From: Rhodospirillaceae bacterium UBA6219
Lineage (GTDB): Bacteria > Pseudomonadota > Alphaproteobacteria > Rhodospirillales > Magnetospirillaceae
DNA length: 47,599 nt
NCBI GenBank assembly: GCA_002435715.1
Contig: DISD01000067.1
Location: forward strand, 1-47,599
Direction of reading: 5' to 3'
Below are positions 32,394-40,957 of the stretch, one piece after another; position 1 is the stretch's first letter; each line of letters starts with the position of its first letter. Position numbers and translations under genes: made by a program. The notes under the pieces were generated by a model. The model was not told where the DNA came from, made no database searches, and saw nothing but the letters and a program-made list of their open reading frames with translations.

Positions 32394-32578
32394 TACGGGA
32401 CGGGCGGACTTACCGCAACAGCCGGAACAAGACTCTATTCCAGGCTGCGTTGCGTCTCAAAAGGGTGGGATATCGACTCTCACGCAACAGGAACGAAACT
32501 AGTCTTGGGTCGCATAATGTATATTATGGCGCTCAATGGGTATTGCTTTTAAGGCGCTCAAGGCCCAGTATATGGTTT
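32394..32578. other. Divergent gap between recombinase module and TRIC gene, with palindrome and direct repeat
   Basis: Contains the near-palindrome CATAAT-GTAT-ATTATG (32513-32528) and two direct copies of GGCGCTCAA at 32528-32536 and 32553-32561. Either could be promoter/operator elements or part of an element end. It is more AT-rich than the surroundings. Confidence 0.5.
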
Positions 32579-33223
32579 ATGACTGAAATTGTTCAAACCA
32601 TCACCGAAACCGCCGCCCAGGTCATCACCGTCATCGACTTTGTCGGCATCACTGTTTTCGCCATCACCGGCGCCTTGGTCGCCGCGCGAAAACAAATGGA
32701 TCCGGTGGGCTTCATGGTTGTCGGGACTGCCACTGCCATTGGCGGCGGAACGCTGCGTGACTTGGTCCTGGGGGTCCGTCCGGTTTGGGTCGACGATCCC
32801 AATTACCTGATCATCTCGTTGATGGCGTCACTGGCTACCTTTTGGGCGGCCAAGGCCTTTACCCGATTGTCCCCCTTGTTGGTGTGGCTGGATGCCCTGG
32901 GAATGGCCTTGTTTGCCGTGGCCGGCGCGCAAAAAGCCACCGCCTTAGGGGCACCGCCCATCGTCGCGGTGGTCATGGGGGTGATGACGGCCAGTTTCGG
33001 CGGTTTGATACGCGACATCTTTTGCGGCGAACAGCCTTTGATGTTTCATCGCGAAATCTATGCCACCGCCGCCGCGATTGGCGCTTTGGCTTGGCTGGGG
33101 TTTCACTTGATGACCCCCTGGGATGCGGTGGCAACCACCTTCCTGGCCGTTGCCGTCGGTTTCGCCGTGCGTGGTGCGGCGATCATCTGGGGGCTGCATT
33201 TCCCGCAATATCGGCCTCGATAG
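32579..33223 (+). CDS. TRIC-type (UPF0126/YadS) membrane protein
   Basis: 214 residues from ATG 32579. Seven hydrophobic helices arranged as two three-helix repeats: VIDFVGITVFAITGALVAAR with GGGTLRDLVLG, and WLDALGMALFAVAGAQKAT with SFGGLIRDIFCGE. The duplicated G-G-x-x-R-D loops are the hallmark of the prokaryotic TRIC cation-channel family (UPF0126). No ribosome site is visible. The 3' end overlaps the convergent HD-GYP gene by 41 bp. Physiological ion and role are unknown from sequence. Confidence 0.92.
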   Translation: MTEIVQTITETAAQVITVIDFVGITVFAITGALVAARKQMDPVGFMVVGTATAIGGGTLRDLVLGVRPVWVDDPNYLIISLMASLATFWAAKAFTRLSPLLVWLDALGMALFAVAGAQKATALGAPPIVAVVMGVMTASFGGLIRDIFCGEQPLMFHREIYATAAAIGALAWLGFHLMTPWDAVATTFLAVAVGFAVRGAAIIWGLHFPQYRPR

Positions 33224-34208
33224 ACATTTCCTTTTCTTCCCATTCCGCCATTATTTCAATGATTTGCGGCATGATGTTAAAAAATGCGTCGACCAGCCGT
33301 GGCTCAAGGTTGACGCTGGTACATTCCCGCAGAATCTGTTGGACCCGGTCCAAGGGCCAGGCGTCCTTATAAGGACGCTTCATGCTGAGCGCGTCGAACA
33401 TGTCGGCGATGGCGACAATTCTGGCCGATTCGGGAATGTCGTTTCCCCGCAGACCATACGGATAACCGCTGCCATCCCAGCGTTCATGATGATAAAGCGC
33501 CACCTCGGCCGCCAGACGGAAAATGTCGGCGTCACTCTTGCTCAGGATGTCGTAACCGATTTTCGGGTGCTTGCGCATGACCACCCATTCTTCGTCGCTC
33601 AGAGGCCCTGGCTTTTTCAGGATGGAATCGGGAATGCCGATTTTCCCGGTGTCGTGCATGGGGGCGGCGAGTTCCAGCAGCTCTTGCTCTCCCCTCCCCC
33701 ACCCGATTGCAGCGGCCAGGGCACGGCTGTACGACGCCATGCGCCAGATATGCAAACCGGTGTCGTTGTCGTTGTAATGCCCCGCCTCGCCCAGCATGGA
33801 AATGGCGGCCCGATGGCTGTTTTCCAGCAACGGCAAACGCACCAAGGACAAATGAGTCCGGATACGGGCCTGCACGATGGGGGCCGATATGGGTTTGGTG
33901 ATGTAATCGACGGCACCAGCGTCAAAGCCGGCTTTTTCATCCTCTTCGCTACTGCGGCCGGTGACAAACAGGATGGGAACGTTCTCGCCATGGGGAAGCG
34001 TTCGGATATGGTAGCAGACCTGATAGCCATTCATGCCCGGCATTTCCACATCCAGCAGAACCAGACTGGGTCTGTGCTTGGCAAAAGCAACCAGCGCTTC
34101 TTCGCCGGAACGGGCATAGACCAAGGCATAGGAATCGCGCAACGCCCGCCGCAGCACTTCCAGGTTGGTCGGTTCGTCATCAACGCACAGGATGGGGCCA
34201 ATTTTCAT
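33183..34208 (-). CDS. Response regulator with HD-GYP phosphodiesterase domain
   Basis: 341 residues. Receiver domain 1-120 with acidic pocket CVDDE, phosphoacceptor in LVLLDVEMPGMNG and Lys in YITKPI. HD-GYP output domain about 130-320: HD as PMHDTGKIGIPD, later His in MRKHPKIGYD and YHHERWDGSGYPYGLRGNDIP, which carries the GYP motif. It should hydrolyse cyclic di-GMP in a phosphorylation-dependent manner. Its start overlaps the stop of the hybrid kinase (ATGA), so the kinase is the probable partner. The 3' end runs 41 bp into the convergent TRIC gene. Confidence 0.95.
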   Translation of the reverse strand: MKIGPILCVDDEPTNLEVLRRALRDSYALVYARSGEEALVAFAKHRPSLVLLDVEMPGMNGYQVCYHIRTLPHGENVPILFVTGRSSEEDEKAGFDAGAVDYITKPISAPIVQARIRTHLSLVRLPLLENSHRAAISMLGEAGHYNDNDTGLHIWRMASYSRALAAAIGWGRGEQELLELAAPMHDTGKIGIPDSILKKPGPLSDEEWVVMRKHPKIGYDILSKSDADIFRLAAEVALYHHERWDGSGYPYGLRGNDIPESARIVAIADMFDALSMKRPYKDAWPLDRVQQILRECTSVNLEPRLVDAFFNIMPQIIEIMAEWEEKEMSIEADIAGNAAPR

Positions 34209-37200
34209 GGATCGATACCCTCGGAAGATGTCCCCAACCGCACCTGCAGGGCTTTGACTTCAGTTTCTGCCGCTCTGAAATCAAAGGCTGCGAGTTGCAA
34301 AGCGATGGGATCCAGCATGGGTTGAGGAACGACAGAGCCAAGGGCCGCCAGAATGGGGTCGCACTCATCCGGGTTGTCGGTGGCCAGCGCCGACATCAGC
34401 TCGTTCAGCATGTCCGCAGCTGCATTCAGATTGGTGACGAAATCGGCGCTGTTGCCCTGCGCGGTTTCTCGGGTCACCGCTTTGATTTCGACCAGGGTCT
34501 CGGCAAGGCTGCGCAGGAAGCCGTCAACCAAGGGCTCGAGCCCTGGATCGTCCTGGTGCAAGGCTTCGTCCAAACGAGACGCCTGAACATGCAGATGGGT
34601 CAAAGCCAAATTGCCGGCAGCCCCTTTCATTTTGTGAACCAACGAGGCCAGCCCATGGGCTTGGCGTGTGACGAGAAGCTGTTGGACCCGTTCGGCCGCG
34701 TTTGAATAATTGAGCGAGAAGTAACGCAAATAGCGATGCAGGGCATCGCGGTCGCGCCAATTCGCCATGGCCTTTTGTTCTTCAAACAAGGGGGGAGCGG
34801 CGTTCGCTGGTGTCCGCACCGGCAGGGGCTCGGGATGGGAATCAGCTCCCGGATGGCGTTTGCACAGCCGGACCAATATGGCGATCATCTCCTCGACCTC
34901 GAAGGGTTTGGCGATGAAATCGTCCATTCCAGCGGCAAGCGCCGCTTGTTGTTGGCTTTGGAACGCCCCCGCCGTCAAAGCGATGACCGGCAAGCTTTGC
35001 ATTTTCAATTCGTGGCGAATGCGTCCGGTGGTTTCATAGCCGTCCAGGCCCGGCATTTGAACATCCATCAACACGGCGTCGAACCGATCGGCGTGACGTT
35101 TCAGCAGGTCCAGGGTTTGGTTGCCGTCATTGGCGATGGTCACCTTGGCGCCTTCGGATTCCAAGATCCGGCGGACCACTTCGCAATTGATGGCGCTGTC
35201 GTCCACCACCAAAATCACCAGATCCTGTAAGCGCTCGCCTTTTTGCCCCAGGTTAGGCGACATGGTCAGTCCACCGGCCTGTAATTGCTTGGCCTCGGCA
35301 ATGGCGTTGTAGGCACAAGACGCGGTCACCGGTTTGTTGATGATGACGTCGGCGACGGACGCATCCGGCTGCGTCAGCAGCATGTCACGGGCATATGCGC
35401 TGACCATGATGATGATCGGCGGAAATGTGGTGCCGCTGAGCTGACGGATGGTTTTTCCCGTCTCGATGCCATTCATGCCGGGCATGCGCCAATCGGTCAT
35501 CACCACGTCATAGGGACGCCCGGCTTCAAGCCGCTCGCGGTACATGCGAACCGCCACCTGGCCGGATGCGGCACAATCCACATCCCAACCCAAGCCCTTA
35601 ATGATTTCAGCCATGGATTCACGGGCGATGGTGTGGTCATCGACCACCAGCAGGCTGAGATGGGCCAGGTTGGGAACCGCATAGCCTTGGTCGTCGACCG
35701 ATTGGAAGCTGATGGTGAACCAGAACTCGCTGCCTTCTCCCAGGTGGCTGTTGACACCGATGGTGCCGCCCATCAACTGGACCAAATGGCGCGAGATGGA
35801 CAACCCCAGACCCGTCCCACCGAAGCGCCGGGCCGTGGTCATGTCGGCTTGAGAAAACGTCGAGAAAATCTGCTGTTGCTTGTCTTCAGGGATGCCGATA
35901 CCGGTGTCACGCACGGAAAAACGCAAAGTCGTGTTGCCGTCGCCATCGGTTTCGACCACCTGCACCTGCAGGCTGATTTCGCCTTTCTCGGTGAACTTGA
36001 TGGCGTTGCCGGTCAAGTTCACCAAGATCTGCTGCAATCGGGCCGGGTCGCCGATCAAATGCGTCCCCTTGACCGGCGCGGCGCCGACCACCAATTCGAT
36101 ATCCTTGTCGCAGGCCGCAGCGGCCATGATGGCCCCCACATTGTCGAGCACGTCTTGCAGACGGAAACGGGCCTGTTCGATTTCCAAGCGCCCGGCCTCG
36201 ATTTTCGAAAAATCCAGGATGTCGTTGATGATGGACAGCAAGGAACGACCGGCGATGCCGATCTTGTTGACCAAATCCTTTTCTTCGGCCTTCAACGGCC
36301 TTTGCTGCAGCAGATAGGCCAAGCCTAAGACCGCGTTCATCGGTGTACGGATTTCATGGCTCATATTGGCCAGGAAGCTGGCTTTGGCATTGCCTGCGGC
36401 TTCGGCATCCTTGGCACGGCGGGCCAAGTCCTGGTTCAAGACTTCGATGCGGTTATGAAACCGGGCCAAGCCCCCACACCCAACCGCCAAAATCATCGTG
36501 AACAGCGAGAACGGCACGGCCAAGCCCGTCCACACCCCCCAGGCGATGCGGCTGATTTCGGGTTCGGGGATGTGGGAAACGATGGACCACACGATATTGT
36601 CTTTATGGTCGGGATCAGGCGTTACCCGGGTAATACCTTGGAAACGGCCGCTTTCCTTGATTTCATCGATGGGGAAAATGCGCCGCCAGGTCCACAAACC
36701 GTCTTCCAGCATGATTTGACCGGAATTGACGCTTTGAATTTGGTTCCAGGCCTCGGGATGCGACACCCCGAATCGTTGGTCGGGACGATTATACATGAAC
36801 CCCCATTCCTGGCTTGGATCGGGGGAGCGTAGCCAAAAACCATCACCGTTCAGCAACATCAGATCGGTATGCATCTGTTGTGACGAGGCGGTGAAAGAAC
36901 TGAGCAGGTTATCGCCCAGATAGTTGATGACGATCACCCCCTTGCGCTGCCCTTCGTTGTCCAGCGCCGGGGTCGCCAGACGCAAGGTGGGCTTGATGGG
37001 GATTTCGATGGCGTTGTGTTCGACATTCAAGTCGAAAGCCGACAAATAGATGGACCGGGGCGCCAACGTGATGGCGTTGAGGAAATAATAGCGGTTCGAT
37101 TTGTCGGTCAGTTCGCTTTCAGGGACCACCCAGGAACGACCTTTCTGGCGGTCGAAATTCAGCCGCAATCGTTCCATGCCACTGAAATCGATCCACCGGA

Positions 37201-37522
37201 CCTGATCGTAAATGCCGTAGGTGTCCATGAAGTTGGACAAGGTGTGCGACAGCGCGTTCAGGTTTTCAGGGGTGGGGGTGTCCAACATCGCCTTGAATTT
37301 AGGAAGGTTGGACAAATAGGTGATGTCGGCGGCGATGGAATGCAGAACCTCGCGGATCGCCAAACTGCCGATGTCGACATTCGAGGCTTCGCGCAGAACC
37401 CGGCGATCAACTTGCTGCTTGATCTCGGCTTTGCCGTAAATGGCCGTCCCTATTCCCGTCACGATGATCGACGGAATGAACAGGACCAAGAAGGTCAGGA
37501 TGACGGAGCGGGATAAGCGCAT
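34205..37522 (-). CDS. Hybrid sensor histidine kinase with two receivers and an HPt domain
   Basis: 1105 residues. Membrane helix at 7-29, a periplasmic sensor of about 300 residues with a PDC/dCache look (SNRYYFLNAITLAPRS, GVIVINYLGDNLL), second helix about 335-355, HisKA with phospho-His in MSHEIRTPMNAV (about 389), and HATPase with NAIKFT, DTGIGIP, GGTGLGLSIS. Receiver 1 has VMTDWRMPGMNG, receiver 2 has VLMDVQMPGLDG, and a C-terminal HPt has the acceptor His in LVHKMKGAAGNLAL. This is a full phosphorelay in one chain. It is upstream of and overlaps the HD-GYP gene. Confidence 0.95.
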   Translation of the reverse strand: MRLSRSVILTFLVLFIPSIIVTGIGTAIYGKAEIKQQVDRRVLREASNVDIGSLAIREVLHSIAADITYLSNLPKFKAMLDTPTPENLNALSHTLSNFMDTYGIYDQVRWIDFSGMERLRLNFDRQKGRSWVVPESELTDKSNRYYFLNAITLAPRSIYLSAFDLNVEHNAIEIPIKPTLRLATPALDNEGQRKGVIVINYLGDNLLSSFTASSQQMHTDLMLLNGDGFWLRSPDPSQEWGFMYNRPDQRFGVSHPEAWNQIQSVNSGQIMLEDGLWTWRRIFPIDEIKESGRFQGITRVTPDPDHKDNIVWSIVSHIPEPEISRIAWGVWTGLAVPFSLFTMILAVGCGGLARFHNRIEVLNQDLARRAKDAEAAGNAKASFLANMSHEIRTPMNAVLGLAYLLQQRPLKAEEKDLVNKIGIAGRSLLSIINDILDFSKIEAGRLEIEQARFRLQDVLDNVGAIMAAAACDKDIELVVGAAPVKGTHLIGDPARLQQILVNLTGNAIKFTEKGEISLQVQVVETDGDGNTTLRFSVRDTGIGIPEDKQQQIFSTFSQADMTTARRFGGTGLGLSISRHLVQLMGGTIGVNSHLGEGSEFWFTISFQSVDDQGYAVPNLAHLSLLVVDDHTIARESMAEIIKGLGWDVDCAASGQVAVRMYRERLEAGRPYDVVMTDWRMPGMNGIETGKTIRQLSGTTFPPIIIMVSAYARDMLLTQPDASVADVIINKPVTASCAYNAIAEAKQLQAGGLTMSPNLGQKGERLQDLVILVVDDSAINCEVVRRILESEGAKVTIANDGNQTLDLLKRHADRFDAVLMDVQMPGLDGYETTGRIRHELKMQSLPVIALTAGAFQSQQQAALAAGMDDFIAKPFEVEEMIAILVRLCKRHPGADSHPEPLPVRTPANAAPPLFEEQKAMANWRDRDALHRYLRYFSLNYSNAAERVQQLLVTRQAHGLASLVHKMKGAAGNLALTHLHVQASRLDEALHQDDPGLEPLVDGFLRSLAETLVEIKAVTRETAQGNSADFVTNLNAAADMLNELMSALATDNPDECDPILAALGSVVPQPMLDPIALQLAAFDFRAAETEVKALQVRLGTSSEGIDP

Positions 37523-37828
37523 GGCATTCCTTGTTCAATTAAGATTCAACCAGGATTTCCGCTTCCCTCCTGTCTATAGATTGATCACTTATTCTGGTCC
37601 TTCTCTCCAATCAAGGAAATCGAACAGAATAAGATTATCCTAAATTGGCAGAGCTTCACATCATATAGGGGGTAACTTTTCATCCTCCTTATAAGTAGTC
37701 AGTCAGATACTTAAGGATGAGATGTGGCCCGCTGGTTTATCCGCAATTAATCAAGCCGTTAACACTTGATACCTATCGTTTGGAAAACCAGCCCTCGACA
37801 AACGCCACCTACTATTACACACGCCTGA
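37523..37828. other. 306-bp AT-rich intergenic region before the hybrid kinase
   Basis: No coding frame is supported. It must hold the kinase promoter (minus strand). The only notable structure is an imperfect dyad, CATCCTCCTTATAAGTA (37681-37697) with TACTTAAGGATG (37708-37719), interrupted by a 2-nt mismatch; it includes two tandem GTCA copies in the centre. Confidence 0.5.
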
Positions 37829-38599
37829 CTATGCGTTGGCAACGATAACGAGCCGGTCATGGGCGGGACGAACATGCGGGGGAAGTGCTCGGCACAAGGT
37901 GTCGTAATCCAAGCTTGGTGTCATATGCGTCAACCATGCTTGACGCGGTTTGACCCGATCGATCCACGTCAGCACTTTGTCCAGGTGGGCATGGGTGGGA
38001 TGGGGATCATAGCTCAGGCAGCCGACGATCCAGGTATCGACCCCTTCCAGGATGGCAAAGGATTCCTCGGGCAGATCGACGGCGTCGGTGGAATACGCCA
38101 ACGGGCCAAAGCGGAAACCGGTGGTCCGGCAATAGCCATGGTCTTGGTCGAAGGTCTGGACATTTGTGCCGGCAAGCTGGAACGAAGGGCTGATGGGATA
38201 GAGGTCCAGCATCGGCCTATAAATACTTTGTCCCTCTTCCACCTTGCCGACCACATAGGGGAAGCGGATGCGGATGCTGTCCAACACCTCGGGGGCGGCA
38301 TGGATGGGCAAAGGGGCACGCATGACGCGGTTGACCTCACGCAGATCATCGATGCCATGAAGATGGTCAGCGTGGTCGTGGGTGTAAAGCACCCCAGCCA
38401 ATTTACGCACATCCGCGTCCAGTAACTGCTCGCGCAGATCGGGCGTGGTGTCCACCAGGATGTCGCCTTCGGGGCCGTGGACCAAGATGGACGGGCGCCG
38501 ACGGCGATTGCGCGGATTGCTCGGGTCACACGCCCCCCAGCCCCGGGAAATGCTGGGCACGCCGCAGGCTGCCCCACACCCCAGGATGGTCACCTTCAT
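37829..38599 (-). CDS. MBL-fold metallo-hydrolase (PhnP-like)
   Basis: 256 residues. Metal-site motif THDHADHLHGID at about 74-85, further ligands in GHxx-type positions DQDHGYC and LTHMTPSLDYD; N-terminus ILGCGAACGVPSISRGWGACDPSNPRNRR is the PhnP/GTP-cyclase-adjacent group in which a Cys cluster follows the first strand. In this group substrates include cyclic phosphodiesters, but the tatD-linked copies in alphaproteobacteria have no assigned role. ATG 38599 overlaps the tatD stop (ATGA), so it is the last gene of the operon. Confidence 0.9.
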   Translation of the reverse strand: MKVTILGCGAACGVPSISRGWGACDPSNPRNRRRRPSILVHGPEGDILVDTTPDLREQLLDADVRKLAGVLYTHDHADHLHGIDDLREVNRVMRAPLPIHAAPEVLDSIRIRFPYVVGKVEEGQSIYRPMLDLYPISPSFQLAGTNVQTFDQDHGYCRTTGFRFGPLAYSTDAVDLPEESFAILEGVDTWIVGCLSYDPHPTHAHLDKVLTWIDRVKPRQAWLTHMTPSLDYDTLCRALPPHVRPAHDRLVIVANA

Positions 38600-39375
38600 G
38601 GCGGCGGGACCTTGGTGAACAGGCGCAGGAAATTGTCGGTGGTCGCCTGTTCCAGTTGGGCGATGCCGATTCCCTGCAGTTCCGCCACCTTGGCCGCCGT
38701 ATGGGCCACATAGGCCGGCTCGTTGCGCTTGCCGCGATAGGGAATGGGCGCCAGATAGGGGCAGTCGGTTTCCACCAGCAGACGGCTCAGCGGCAGGCCG
38801 GAAACGGTGGCCTGCAATGCCTCGGCCTTCTTGAAGGTCACGATGCCGGATATGGAAATGTAAAGCCCAAGATTGATTGCGATTTCAGCTAGTTGCGGCC
38901 CAGAGCTGAAGCAATGGACCAAGCCGGGGAACGGGCCTTTGGCGTGTTCTTCGGTCAGGATCCGGGCCATGTCGTCATCGGCGTCGCGGGTGTGGATGAT
39001 CACCGGCAGACCGGTGCGCCGTGACGCTTCGATATGGGCGCGGAAGCTGGTCTGCTGACGATCACGCGGGCTTTTGTCGTAGTAATAATCAAGCCCGGTC
39101 TCGCCAAAGCCCACGACCTTGGGATGCTGGGCCAGACCGATCAGAGTGTCGGCATCGGTGGCCGGTTCGGCCCCTGCCTCGTGCGGGTGGATGCCCACCG
39201 TGCAATAGACGTCGTCGAAGCGTTCGGCCACCGCCAGCACCCGGGGAAAACGGCTGACATGGGTGTTGATGGTCAACATCAACCCCACACCCCCGTCCCT
39301 CGCCCGGCCGACCACTTGGTCCAGTTCCGCGGCGAAATCGGGGAAATCCAGATGGCAGTGGCTGTCCACCAGCAT
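38596..39375 (-). CDS. tatD: TatD-family metal-dependent DNase
   Basis: 259 residues from the ATG at 39375; the open frame extends much further upstream but inside metG and without homology. Amidohydrolase metal motifs: DSHCHLDF (N-terminus), GETGLDYYYD (about 95), IIHTRDAD (about 130), VHCFSSG (about 155) and ETDCPYLAPIPYRGKRNEP (about 205). TatD proteins are 3'-5' exonucleases linked to DNA repair/quality control. The metG-tatD-MBL order with 5-nt and overlapping junctions is widely conserved. Confidence 0.95.
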   Translation of the reverse strand: MLVDSHCHLDFPDFAAELDQVVGRARDGGVGLMLTINTHVSRFPRVLAVAERFDDVYCTVGIHPHEAGAEPATDADTLIGLAQHPKVVGFGETGLDYYYDKSPRDRQQTSFRAHIEASRRTGLPVIIHTRDADDDMARILTEEHAKGPFPGLVHCFSSGPQLAEIAINLGLYISISGIVTFKKAEALQATVSGLPLSRLLVETDCPYLAPIPYRGKRNEPAYVAHTAAKVAELQGIGIAQLEQATTDNFLRLFTKVPPP

Positions 39376-39380
39376 CTCGC

Positions 39381-40925
39381 TTACTCCGGCTGTTCTTCGA
39401 CGAAGCGCGGGAACACGCCTTGCGGCACCGGCAACGGGGTGCCGGGCTTCAGAGCGTGATGAGACCCGCATTGATCCAGATCGCGTTCGGTGACCGCCAA
39501 CTGGTCCAACAGCTTGGCCGAGGTGTCGGGCATGAAAGCCTGGGTCAGCAGCGCCAGATTTCGGATGGTTTCGGCCAGAACCCACAGCACCGTGCCCATG
39601 CGGGCCGGATCGGTCTTCTTCAGGGTCCATGGCGCCTGACGGTCCACATAGCCGTTGGCGGCGCGGATGACCACCCACAGGGCTTCCAAACCTTCGTGGA
39701 ACACCTGCTTGTCCATGGCATCGCGCAGCTTGTGCAGCAACCCATGGGCGGCATCCAGCATCTCGCGGTCGTCCTCGGTGAATTCGCCGTGCACCGGCAC
39801 CGCATTGCCGCAATTCTTGCCGATCATCGACAGAACCCGCTGGGCCAGATTGCCGTAATCATTGGCCAATTCGCTGTTCATGCGCATGACCATGGCCCGA
39901 TGGCTGTAATCGCCGTCATTGCCGAACGGCACTTCGCGCAGCAGGAAATAGCGCACCTGATCCAGGCCGTATTTCTCGATCAGTTCCAGCGGGTCGATGA
40001 CGTTGCCCACCGATTTGGAAATCTTTTGGCCTTCATTGGTCCACCAGCCATGGGCGAACACCCGGGTCGCCGGCTTCAGACCGGCGGCCATCAGGAAGGC
40101 CGGCCAATAGACGGCGTGGAAGCGCACGATGTCCTTGCCCACCATGTGCAGATCGGCGGGCCAGTATTTGGCATATTCGCCGCCCTGATCGGGATAGCCC
40201 ACGGCGGTGATGTAGTTGGTCAGCGCGTCCAGCCACACATACATGACGTGCGCGTCGTCGCCGGGCACCGGGATGCCCCATTTGAAGCTGGTGCGCGACA
40301 CCGACAGATCCTGCAGACCGCCCTTGACGAAGCTCATCACCTCGTTGCGGCGCGATTGCGGGGCGACGCAATCGGGATTGGCGTCGTACCATTCCAGCAG
40401 CTTGTCCTCCCAAGCCGACAGGCGGAAGAAATAGCTGGGTTCCTTGACCCATTCGACGGGGGCGCCGGTGGGCGCCAGCTTGCCGCCACCCGGGCCGGCG
40501 ACCAGTTCGTCTTCGCCATAGAAGGCTTCGTCGCGGACCGAGTACCAGCCTTCGTAATGGCCCAGATAGATGTCGCCCTGCTCCACCAGCTTGGTCCACA
40601 ACGCCTGAACGGAAGCCACGTGGCGGGCTTCGGTGGTGCGGATGAAATCGTCGTTGGAACAATTCAGCCGGGCGGCCAATTCGCGGAAATTGGCGGAATT
40701 CTTGTCGGCCAGTTCCTGGGGCGAAATGCCGGCCAGTTCGGCGGACTTTTCCACCTTCTGCCCGTGTTCGTCGGTGCCGGTCAGGAACTTGACGTCGTAG
40801 CCATCCAGGCGCTTGAAGCGCGCCAGCACGTCACAGGCCAAGGTCGTATAAGCGTGGCCGATATGGGGCTTGTCGTTGACGTAATAGATGGGCGTGGTCA
40901 CGTAGAAGGTCTTGGCCCCGCTCAT
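39381..40925 (-). CDS. metG: Methionyl-tRNA synthetase
   Basis: 514 residues from ATG 40925 (AAGGAG upstream). Class I signature HIGHAYTTLACD at about 20 and KISKSVGN (KMSKS loop) at about 300. FLTGTDEHGQKVE is the conserved methionine-pocket strand. The short form without the C-terminal tRNA-binding dimerisation domain is usual in alphaproteobacteria. The insert region shows no four-Cys zinc knuckle, consistent with the zinc-free MetG subclass. Translation-coupled with tatD downstream and 32 nt from holB upstream. Confidence 0.97.
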   Translation of the reverse strand: MSGAKTFYVTTPIYYVNDKPHIGHAYTTLACDVLARFKRLDGYDVKFLTGTDEHGQKVEKSAELAGISPQELADKNSANFRELAARLNCSNDDFIRTTEARHVASVQALWTKLVEQGDIYLGHYEGWYSVRDEAFYGEDELVAGPGGGKLAPTGAPVEWVKEPSYFFRLSAWEDKLLEWYDANPDCVAPQSRRNEVMSFVKGGLQDLSVSRTSFKWGIPVPGDDAHVMYVWLDALTNYITAVGYPDQGGEYAKYWPADLHMVGKDIVRFHAVYWPAFLMAAGLKPATRVFAHGWWTNEGQKISKSVGNVIDPLELIEKYGLDQVRYFLLREVPFGNDGDYSHRAMVMRMNSELANDYGNLAQRVLSMIGKNCGNAVPVHGEFTEDDREMLDAAHGLLHKLRDAMDKQVFHEGLEALWVVIRAANGYVDRQAPWTLKKTDPARMGTVLWVLAETIRNLALLTQAFMPDTSAKLLDQLAVTERDLDQCGSHHALKPGTPLPVPQGVFPRFVEEQPE

Positions 40926-40957
40926 TCTTTTCTCCTTGGTCTTCAACCGCCGCCCGG

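Noticed and set aside
26793..32533. AGCGCCAT at 26793-26800 and its inverted copy at 32526-32533 as ends of the recombinase module
   Set aside because: Orientation is right for terminal inverted repeats, but eight bases in two 190-bp flanks is close to chance expectation and the extended match is poor.
35285..36328. 347-residue plus-strand frame opposite the hybrid kinase
   Set aside because: Antisense shadow of the receiver and ATPase domains; no motif and no start signal.
38596..39813. 405-residue version of the tatD frame
   Set aside because: The N-terminal 146 residues lie within metG in another frame and show no homology. DSHCHLDF marks the true N-terminus at 39375.
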